Assembly: GCA_033239525.1 (NCBI GenBank) | Contig: BSYO01000010.1 | Span: forward strand, 10,133,379 to 10,197,378 | Direction: 5' to 3' | Length of the DNA stretch: 64,000 bases | Source of the DNA: Nepenthes gracilis | Taxonomy: Eukaryota > Streptophyta > Magnoliopsida > Caryophyllales > Nepenthaceae | Part shown: piece by piece, positions 56,481 through 64,000 of the stretch | Numbering within the stretch: the first letter of the stretch is position 1 | Layout: the number at the start of each line of letters is the position of its first letter | Notes under the pieces: model-generated | What the model was told of the DNA's origin: nothing | What the model saw: the letters and a program-made list of their open reading frames with translations, nothing else | Databases searched by the model: none | Translations under genes and position numbers: made by a program

Positions 56481-56720
56481 TTACCAAGACATAAATCATG
56501 AAGATAAAAATGCAAATGAAAAAACACGCAAACAGCGTAGACAACATAACAAACCCAAGCAACTACCACTAAGACACAAGGCAGAAAAAATCATTTAGAT
56601 AAAATCCGCCAGTCTATCCTTAAAACCGACCAATCTTGCCATCCAACCCCATGGAAATCCATGCTGTCCAGAAAATAAATCTGATGCTGGGCTTTAGCAT
56701 CTACACGACTAGCATCAGCT

Positions 56721-56746
56721 TTTTTTTTTTTTTTTGGTAAGCAAGA
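56721..56746 (-). mobile_element. Micro-insertion: TCTTGCTTACC plus A15, 18-bp perfect TSD, unit 2 only
   Basis: acacgactagcatcagct at 56703-56720 and 56747-56764 is identical. The minus-sense insert is only 11 terminal bases plus poly(A). The matching site in unit 1 (35105-35124) is empty. A perfect TSD and absence from unit 1 mark it as one of the youngest events here. Confidence 0.9.
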
Positions 56747-57334
56747 ACACGACTAGCATCAGCTAATTTACACGTGCCAACAAATCCACAAATCAGCAAA
56801 GAAGAGAGCAACTGCATCATGCACCAGGTCGCTCCCAAGCAACAGCTCCGGAAGAAGAGCAGAAGCTTCAAGGTTGGGCACATGAGCCCCAACAGTAGTA
56901 CACCAAGTCGACTGATCACCAAGCCGAGCACATCGCAGTCAAAATCTGCAGACCAGAAACGAAAAAAAAATTCCAACTGCAAACCACCCACAGCACTCTC
57001 CACTTCCAGTTGCAGCTAATCACGGCAATCATACATGAGAATCACATCAGACACACTCAAGGCATAATGCAGCCAGCAGCTAAGTATAGAGAAATAAGGG
57101 AGGGGAGCAACAATTGTATGCTATGCTTCAGCAACCCCACGACAGCAACCTCAGAAGCTCTTCAATCTCAGAATCAGCTAGTAGCCACCCCCAGACAGTG
57201 TCTCCACACCTCAGCGAACCCATTTTACCCAACAGAACATCAGCAAGATCATAGATGGTGACTACATTCATGTTTCAAGGACCACCTAAAGGCAGCTTCA
57301 GCAAATCATAGATGGCAGCTTCATTCAACATCAA

Positions 57335-57356
57335 CTTACCAAAAAAAAAAAAAAAA
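57335..57356 (+). mobile_element. Micro-insertion: CTTACC plus A16, unit 2 copy
   Basis: gcttcattcaacatcaa (57318-57334) and gcttcattcagcatcag (57357-57373) flank six terminal bases and poly(A). Partner of 35696-35716. Confidence 0.85.
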
Positions 57357-57475
57357 GCTTCATTCAGCATCAGGTTATCAAAATATCAGCTGGAGCAGAC
57401 ATCACCTCGAAAAAAGGCACTGAGCCCCAACAGTAGGACATCAAACTGGCAAATCACGAATCCAAGCACATCACC

Positions 57476-57664
57476 TTTTTTTTTGGTAAGTAAAACTGTG
57501 ATAAGGGTAAGCTTTTATAGTGGCCGGCCCCTACCATACTTTTCATGACATAACCAATCCCTTGCGGGATTTTTTGGGAGGCACAGTACTACTTAATGCT
57601 TCCGCTCCGAGTGGGGGAGGCACACATCCGTGCGTTTAACCACTCCGCCAACTCCCGCGTCGGC
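57476..57664 (-). mobile_element. tRNA-type SINE with 16-bp TSD, unit 2 only
   Basis: Perfect repeat atccaagcacatcacc at 57460-57475 and 57665-57680. Unit 1 has one copy at the matching site (35820-35835). In minus sense the 189-bp insert starts GCCGACGCGGGAG and has TTGGCGGAGTGGTTAAACGC, a good match to the pol III box A of Ser/Leu-type tRNA genes. A clear box B was not found. A small ATCCCGCAAGGGAT hairpin lies in the middle. It ends TTTTACTTACC plus A9, the same terminus as the LINE tails, but lacks the two LINE hairpins. Confidence 0.8.
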
Positions 57665-58111
57665 ATCCAAGCACATCACCACCGAAATCTATAGACTAGA
57701 AGATACATTCCAAAACAAAACACTCAAGCACCCATTGTCACTCCTACCATCTTAGGGTGCACAATACCACAGCATAAAACCAATACACACAGGCAGCAGC
57801 AAAGCTTCAGAACCATCAAACTGATGGGCAACTTCAGTAGTGCTGAGAGAGAAAAGTGCCACCATTGCCAGGCAAGGGAGCCCAACCAATCTTCACCCAA
57901 TCTGGCAGTGCAAAACCCCACCGCAAATGCCAGGACGGCCGAAGTACATCAACCAGTAGCTGCAACCCAACAGCAACTCCAAGCTTTGGCATCAATCTGA
58001 GCTGCCACAATAGGATATGAGACCGAGAGATCAACTCCCCCCTATTTTTTTTTTGGAGACCAATGCCCTCTTTTGATCCACATGGGACATCGAGACCGAG
58101 ATATACTCCTC

Positions 58112-58230
58112 TTTTTTTTATATATAATTAAAATTTTATTTAAATAGAAAAGTATTCAAAACTATATTCTAACGCCAAGAGTTTAGCCGACTTAGCGGTA
58201 GAATATAGCCGCTAGGGCAAACCTCGGGCT
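58112..58230 (-). repeat. Shared 3' tail, - copy f (unit 2), degenerate
   Basis: Partner of 36335-36453: minus-sense GCCCGAGGTTTGCCCTAGC, CTAAGTCGGCTAAACTCTTGG, ending TATATATA plus A8. Confidence 0.75.
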
Positions 58231-58286
58231 TTCCATGAGAGAATTATGAAACCAAATATAAGATACACAGGGCAATGTCCAGAATT

Positions 58287-58805
58287 CAATGTTCAAAAGT
58301 CTCTACCTTTAAATTAACACCCCGAGAAGAGGCGGACCACGTGTCACCCCATGGATGGGGTTATCCTCGATTACCACCGCAACGTTCTAAGACATGTTGG
58401 AGAACCTTACAGGCATGCAGAGTCTTAGGTACGATTTCTTACTGATTTAATTGAACAGAAATATCCTTATCATTATTTCTTAACTCTTATCTTATGGTGC
58501 CTCGAAGGCTAAATCAAACTCATTCAGATAATCCTTTAGATAGCTTTAGAAGTTCTCAAAAATTTCACAATGTAGCCTTTATACAAAATTTTAGTCAAAA
58601 ATCATCAATCAAGCTTATCTAATATGACGAATAATAGTTTATCTCATTTTCTCAAGTTTTTCCAAATATATCACTATTTTTGAGCTAGGGTTTAGGTCAA
58701 AACTTCTAGACACAAATTGAGCACAAATCACATATCAAATGATAAAATCGGGGTTATACATCATCATATATAAACATAAACTTGAAATCGACCAGAAATC
58801 ATAAA
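58287..58805 (-). repeat. LTR-like sequence, inverse orientation, unit 2
   Basis: Counterpart of 36511-37043, with small indels. Non-coding. Confidence 0.5.
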
Positions 58806-58927
58806 TTTTTTTTTTTGGTAAGTAAGTAATTTTATAAATGAAAAAAACAAAATTGTACAAAAACCACCGTCTACAAAAAAGTCTTTTCCGACTGAATTAG
58901 AAGCAGGACGCCAAGCATACCCCGAGC
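58806..58927 (-). repeat. Shared 3' tail, - copy g (unit 2), corrupted
   Basis: Partner of 37044-37168. Hairpin 1 (GCTCGGGGTATGC) is kept on one side, but the CCCTAGC and CCAAGT arms are altered, giving stretches such as 'ctacaaaaaagtc' where unit 1 has 'ctatctccaagtgc'. Confidence 0.75.
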
Positions 58928-60559
58928 AGAAGTCAACCAAAACATCGATATAATATAACGAAAGGATGGAGTAAACCTAAAATCCATCAGCAAATCCATT
59001 GATTAAACAAAGGGAATTTCCTCCAAAAACAAGGGAATAAAAACAGGATGTAAGGAAAAAAGAAACCTCAACATCCACTTAACTTACTCAAGTTAGGAAC
59101 CAGCGCAACCCGGAAATGTTTGGATCAATACAACATGCCGAAGGCAGGTTTGAAGTCGACCAACCAGAAGACAAAATAGCAACCCGGACTGCCAGGACAA
59201 TAAGCAAAGCAATCCTCTGCACACAGCATCCTCAATATTCAGGGCAGCAGGCCGAGCCAATATAGACGGCAATTTAACAACGAGGGCATTTCAGCAGCCA
59301 AAAGAAAAACCGGCAGGTAGCAGCTATTAGAGTATGCTTTCCATCTCCAGATTGATATTTCAGAGAACAAGTCATCAACCCCAATCGCATCAAAGACCAA
59401 GCTGCTACAGCAACATGAGCAGCAGATCAGATGCTTACTGGGCAGTAGAGCCTACAGATCCATCGACCGCCAATCAAATTTGCATACCAGATCCAACCAG
59501 AATATACTTCAGCACCAGCACAGGCAGAGCAGCACATCCACCCATGGCCAGATTGGACCGCATGCAAAACATATACACTGGAGCACCACATAGCCAAAGG
59601 CCAGCAATAAGTCCATGGGCCTCACTAATTCCACACAGTAGCGTCATCACATCAGCCTGTAGGAGAATCTCTTTTCACTTGGCCTCAGCAACTAGCTTAA
59701 TTAGGTAGAATTGCGGAACTAGTAGGGGAGTAAGAAATCAGAATGCATCTAATGGCTCCCCACATCAGTCGACCCTGATCCTGCAATTTCTTCAAAGATA
59801 CACACGTTCCAGCAGCCACCTCTTTCAGCTCCATGGAAGAAACCAGTAAGACCAAATGAGCGACCGGCACTGCTGCAGAAGATCCTCACCTGAAGAGTAC
59901 AGGCTGCAAAACTAGCCACCTAGATAGGGGAAAGGAAATTCATTAGGAACACAATCAGCCACATCAGCCAGCAGCTCCAGCAATTAACCAAACCCAACTA
60001 AAATAGGAAACCAGCAATGCCAACCCGACCAAATATTATTCCCAAACAATATAGCCTAAAGACCACATGTTGTATGACAAGCTGAACCGTGCCCAAGACC
60101 AACTGAAGCATCCTTGAGCCGCTTCAGACTCCAGGCCGGCAGATCAGCATTGCAACTCAACTACCCCAACAACTACAGGATCAGAAATCACCCATGCTTT
60201 CACAGCAAATGGGTTAATGGGCAGAAGCAAAGGTCCATTCACCTAAAAACCTTTTTTTGGTGAGGGAATGAAGAGGTCAAAGAAGGGCAACAGCCCCAGA
60301 ATAATGAGCCATACACCTCACCAGATTTTCCTTTCTTTCTCAAAAAAAAAATATATATATATTTATAATTTTTTTTTATAGATAACGCTGATCCAGCAGT
60401 AGGTCAAACCCAAAAATGCTACAAAGCTGATCCTGCCGAAGCAAGAGGAGGCCCACCAACCGTGGGCCCCAAGCCCACATCAGAAACAATTTATATATAT
60501 ATATATTATTTTTTCCTCCTTTTAATCTTTTTTCCTTTTTCATTTTTCCATTTTTTTAT

Positions 60560-60948
60560 ATGTTCCATGAAAACTTAGCGAGCTGGTAACACACCTATCA
60601 GCTCCCATGGTGGTCTTCAATTTAAGTCGCACAACGGTGAGAATACGGGAAAAGATTTGGGTGATTTGATTGAGGGGAGGATTTTTGAAAGATACGGTTA
60701 TTGTGTTCCTTCCAAATGTAGTAAAAAAGTGGCCCCGTAAAAGGCGCTTAGAAAAATAAAATACTTTTCCCTTTCAGATTGAGGTAGCCCACGTGATATT
60801 GTGGATCCATTCGGATGGGGCCTTGAATTCCCTGTTTTGAGTTTGTTCCATAAGGCTTTCGAGAAGGGGCAGGAAAAGAAGAGATGCACATGGTTTTCGA
60901 AGCCTATATTGCAGAGGGAGCAGTTAGGGGAGAGATTTGGAGCACCAT
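60560..60948 (-). pseudogene. LINE ORF2 extreme C-terminus, unit 2
   Basis: Minus-strand frame 60889-60698 reads HLFFSCPFSKALWNKL and continues toward the ATVYYIWKE-like end in shifted frames. Counterpart of 38826-39228. Confidence 0.75.
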
Positions 60949-61074
60949 GCTCGGGGTATGCCCTAGCTCATTGTTCTAAATTTAAGTTGGTAAAAGACTT
61001 GGAGTTAGAACATCGTTTTTTGTAATTTTTATTTCATTTAATTCATTTAACTTACTTACCAAAAAAAAAAAAAA
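60949..61074 (+). repeat. Shared 3' tail, + copy 17 (unit 2)
   Basis: GCTCGGGGTATGCCCTAGC hairpin, CTAAGTTGGTAAAAGACTTGG within GTTCTA/TAGAAC, ending TTACTTACC plus A14. It starts exactly at the deletion junction. Confidence 0.88.
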
Positions 61075-62033
61075 TCTCAGCCCACAAGATATTCCCTAGA
61101 TTTTTTCTACGATTATCAATGCAATTCGAGACAAAATGAAGACAACCTTGGAAAATGACAAAAGCACCCTGAGAATGTTTTTGATGCGCTGGAATTTATA
61201 AAAAAAAAAGAAGACAAAAAAAAAGAGACAAAAAAAAAAAAGAAGAAAAAAAAAAGAAAAAAATTGCCTATTTTCGGGATTGGTTGTTCCCATTTTGATA
61301 TTTTCCCGTGTTCCATTCCTTTGGATATGGTATGTGTGTGCTAGGTTGAATCCAGGTTGAGTTTGTATCGTTGCCCGAGGTTTGCATCGTGTACGCAAAA
61401 AAAAAAATACGTAGCTTTCGGGATTGGCTATTCTCACTTTGTTATTTTCCCTTGTTCAAATCCTTTAGGGTATGGTCTCAACATCAAGTTGTATTGTTCT
61501 GATCTTAAGACCTCATTGTTTTTTAATGGTTTTCTTTCCCAAAAAAAAAAAAAGAGAAAAAAAAAATTCTTCTTTTTCTTTCTTGCAGGATACGATTCCA
61601 TGGGAGTTGAACAATCTAGCCGCAGGCTAATGAAGCTACCTTGAACAGGTGTTCTCATGGGTTCTCAGAGACGACTAATGAAGACATTGTGTGTTTATGA
61701 AGCTGATTGATGCACCATTGAAGCTTGCCGATCCAATTTACACAATGATGGATGATGATCACGTGATGTTGATTCTTTTAGTTCCCCTTGTTCGTAATTG
61801 ACTCTCTCTAGTGGACTATGCAGGATTCCGACTTGGCCGTAATCTTGCTGATGGTATGTGCTTTTAATTTCTTTGAATGTCTCCGGTTCCCTTTTCTTCG
61901 TGGTTGCGGATTTCTGATTGACAAGACGAGTTCCTTCAGGAAAAGAGGTCTGCGACGGATTAGTTTTCTTCATAATCTAGATGAGAATTGCTCTTCTGTT
62001 TTTTTGTACATTTCATGAATTGGTCTATGGTAG
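61075..62033 (+). mobile_element. LINE-type body leading to the tail at 62034
   Basis: 61075-61484 repeats 41015-41395. Beyond 61484 the sequence occurs once. It includes a T-rich tract followed by cttgcag at 61582-61588, resembling a splice acceptor, then a GC-balanced stretch (61590-62000) with short open frames and no recognised domain. Could be element 3' UTR or a captured host fragment; I cannot tell. Confidence 0.45.
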
Positions 62034-62156
62034 TGCTTGGGGTATGCCCTAGTGTGTTGTCTTACCTCTAAGTTGGCAAAACACTTGGAGGTAGAACATC
62101 GTTCTGTAAATTTTATTTAATTTAATCTCATATTACTTACCAAAAAAAAAAAAAAA
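62034..62156 (+). repeat. Shared 3' tail, + copy 18
   Basis: GCTTGGGGTATGCCCTAG hairpin, CTAAGTTGGCAAAACACTTGG with loop GGCAAAA, ending ATTACTTACC plus A15. The 3' target repeat gataagtgggactccca follows at once. Confidence 0.9.
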
Positions 62157-64000
62157 GATAAGTGGGACTCCCAAGTACCTTATGGGGAGTTTGCCCTCTT
62201 TGAACCCCATGATACCAGCAATGTGGTGGTGAAGAGACTTGTCTTTAGAGCAAACAAAAATTTCACTCTTGCTTAAATTAGCCGAGAGACCCGAAATGAA
62301 TTGGAATTCATCAAGGCAATCCTTAAGGATCTGAGTCGAATGGGGATCTGCATGTGAGAAAAGAAGGAGATCGTCAGCAAAGGCTAGCATGACAGTTTGA
62401 GTCTCTGTACACTTCCAATGATATTTGAACTTATCATCTTGCCTAGCCTTGCGCTCAATAATGCCATTTAGGACCTCCATAACAAGGACAAAAAGATATG
62501 GAGAGAGAGGATCACCTTGGCGGAGGCCTTTGCCTCCTTTAAAAAAACCGACCACTTCTCCATTGATATTAAGGGAGTATGATGGTGTAGTTATGCACTG
62601 ACTAATCCAATTGATCATTTGTGGGGGAAAATTCATGAGGGTCAACATGTGAATGATGAAGTCCCAATGTACGGAATCGTACGCTTTCATCAGGTCCACT
62701 TTCATAGTACACCTAGGTGGATCATAACCGAGGTGATATCTGTGAAGAAGCTCTTGAGCTAAAAGAATATTATCACTAATTTGACGCCCTACAACAAAGG
62801 CCGTCTAGCATTTGTCGACAAGGTAGGGGAGGGTTTCTCTGATCCGGTTTGCAAGAATTTTTGAAATCACTTTATAAATGACATTACAACAGGAGATCGG
62901 GTGGTAGTCAGAGACCGTGTGTGGGGATTGGACCTTTGGAACAAGGCTAATCAAAGTGGTATTCAATTGTTTAAGGAGTCTACCATGATTGAAGAACTCA
63001 CGGATAGCTTCATAAATAGCATGGCCGATAATCTCCCATGAGTCCTTAAAAAACTTGGGGGAAAACCATTCGGACCGGGAGCTTTGTCATCACTGATGGA
63101 GAAAAGCGCTTTCAATTTCCTCCTCACTAACCGGCCTAGTGAGAGGGCTAGTTAGGGAATCCGGGACAGTATGGAGAATGTAAGGACAAAGCCGGTTGGC
63201 ATCCACCAAACCATAGGATCGACCGGATCCAAGGCCCCTTTTGAAGTGGTCAACAACCAACCTATGAAGGTCCTCCAACCCGCTGGTAGGGTTGCCAGAC
63301 TCATCAAGCAGGGATATGATCCTATTCCTGTTATTATTCCCACAAACAGTATTGAAGAAAAATTTAGTGCTCTGGTCCCCTTCTTTGAGCCACCTAAGTC
63401 TGGCTTTTTTGTCGGAGAAACTCAACCTCCTTTGCCATCGCAGCAGAGTAAGCGTCCCTATGGGACTGCTCAGCATGGTTGGTCCCCGTGTGTAAGAAAG
63501 TCTGGGATTGAAACTCCTCTAAGCATTTTCTAGTACGCAAAACCTCCTCATGGACATCACCCCATTGAGCATTAAGGGATTTAAGCCCGCTCTTCACCCT
63601 TTTGAGGTTAGACACCAGCCGGAACATAAGAGTTCCAGTAATTTCATTCTCCCATGCTTCCTTAACCACTAGAAGAAATCTTGGAGATTTGGTAAGGAAG
63701 TTATTAAACTGAAACAACCCGTGCTTTCTAGCCAACCTATCAGAGGGAAAGAGAATGCAAGGGGAGTGGTCGAAAAGTCTGGCCAGGCGGAAAATGGCTT
63801 TCGCGCTTGTGAAATGATCAAGCCAGTGACCGTTAGTGACCACTCTATCAAGTTTCCTGAAGATACGGATAGAAGGGTCACGGTCGTCGTTACATGTATA
63901 GTACTGACCTTCATGGCATACATCCACGAGGTCACAATCTCGAAGACAATTATTAAGATCAACGAAACTTTTAGGTTGCCATGAACCTCCAAGAAATCAT
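62157..64000 (-). pseudogene. LINE ORF2: endonuclease C-terminus and RT catalytic half
   Basis: Reading from 64000 down: endonuclease block YYTCNDDRD and FDHSPCIL (63927-63394), linker RWLKEGDQSTKFFFN (63476-63090), then shifted frames for the RT fingers. The palm at 62705-62133 has DLMKAYDSVHWDF, GLRQGDPLSPYLFVLVMEVL and LAFADDLLLFSHAD. Unlike the outer LINE, both catalytic Asp residues are present. It ends at RYLGVPL, where the plus-strand insertion lies; the rest is at 40163-38826. Frameshifts near 63090, 63400 and 63930. The element continues past the window edge. Confidence 0.88.

Larger units (their letters stand above)
56366..58272 (-). mobile_element. Minus-strand LINE-type element(s) in LTR, unit 2, with two extra insertions
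   Basis: Identical 14-bp repeats caatgtccagaatt at 56352-56365 and 58273-58286. Contains everything in 34770-36497 plus a 26-bp micro-insertion (56721-56746) and a 189-bp SINE (57476-57664), both with TSDs and both absent at the matching sites of unit 1. Non-coding. Confidence 0.85.
58806..60948 (-). mobile_element. 3' part of the minus-strand LINE, unit 2 copy, truncated
   Basis: Counterpart of 37044-39228: tail, 3' UTR and the last ORF2 codons. At 60948 (gagcaccatg) it stops and the plus-strand tail begins, so about 1.67 kb present in unit 1 (39229-40892) is missing. Confidence 0.78.
41396..61484. repeat. Tandem duplication unit 2 (about 20.1 kb)
   Basis: Begins abruptly in mid-ORF1 (catggttttgaattagg) right after sequence that in unit 2 itself recurs at 61470-61484 and leads into new DNA. 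The junction shares only 'acat'. Unit 2 carries a 3.7-kb LINE pile, a SINE and a micro-insertion absent from unit 1, and lacks about 1.67 kb at 60948. It may be a true duplication or a second haplotype joined in tandem. Confidence 0.85.
40164..62156 (+). mobile_element. Plus-strand insertion splitting the minus-strand LINE; now contains unit 2
   Basis: Bounded by gataagaggactccca (40148-40163) and gataagtgggactccca (62157-62173), with tail and poly(A) (62142-62156) at the right edge. Before the tandem event the insert would have been about 40164-41395 plus 61480-62156, roughly 1.9 kb, itself holding a nested element ending at 41014. The tandem unit lies entirely inside, so it arose later or is an assembly product. 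Confidence 0.75.

Noticed and set aside
57600..57664. Functional tRNA gene on the minus strand
   Set aside because: Box A-like sequence is present, but no acceptor stem, anticodon arm or clear box B; the TSD and poly(A) show it is a SINE.

Overview
The window looks like intergenic DNA from a flowering-plant nuclear genome, packed with nested retrotransposons. I found no intact host gene, tRNA, rRNA, CRISPR array or prokaryotic feature. The evidence is: pol fragments of a Ty3/gypsy LTR element; many L1-clade LINE copies of plant type (ORF1 with a DUF4283-like domain; ORF2 with endonuclease, reverse transcriptase and a zf-RVT-like C-terminus); a tRNA-type SINE; and dense frameshifts and stops in every coding relic. 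I cannot name the species.

The unifying feature is a short 3' tail shared by otherwise unrelated elements. It has a GGG-loop-CCC hairpin, a second hairpin (AAGT, a loop near GGCAAAA, ACTT) bracketed by TTCTA/TAGAA, a T-rich stretch, and the end TTACTTACC plus poly(A). I count 25 hairpin-bearing copies (18 on +, 7 on -). Eight pairs are duplicates, so about 17 are independent. Several insertions carry only the last 6-11 bases plus poly(A) between target-site duplications (TSDs), which identifies the true 3' terminus.

Layout. 1-3370: 3' parts of several elements, with an ORF2-less LINE derivative (1190-2700, -) inserted. 3938-19167: a dead Ty3/gypsy pol gene, split at 4095-4636 by a short element and at 6451-18036 by a near full-length LINE (about 8.0 kb after removing its own insertion). 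That LINE is itself split at 8945-12497 by a 5'-truncated LINE. 19168-26355: LTR-like DNA split by a 6-kb pile of LINE derivatives. 22748-61484: two head-to-tail units of about 18.6 and 20.1 kb carrying the same elements in the same order. 37044-40163 and 62157-64000: two halves of one minus-strand LINE ORF2, separated by a plus-strand insertion that now contains unit 2.

The two units differ in informative ways. Unit 2 has insertions that unit 1 lacks: a SINE, a 26-bp micro-insertion and a 3.7-kb LINE pile. Unit 1 around 27500-29830 interleaves pieces of sequences that are separate in unit 2. Many small differences sit at CTG, CAG and CCG sites. This raises the possibility that the tandem arrangement and some divergence are assembly or base-calling artefacts from two haplotypes, although a real duplication is not excluded. 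All coding features are labelled pseudogenes because none keeps a complete frame.
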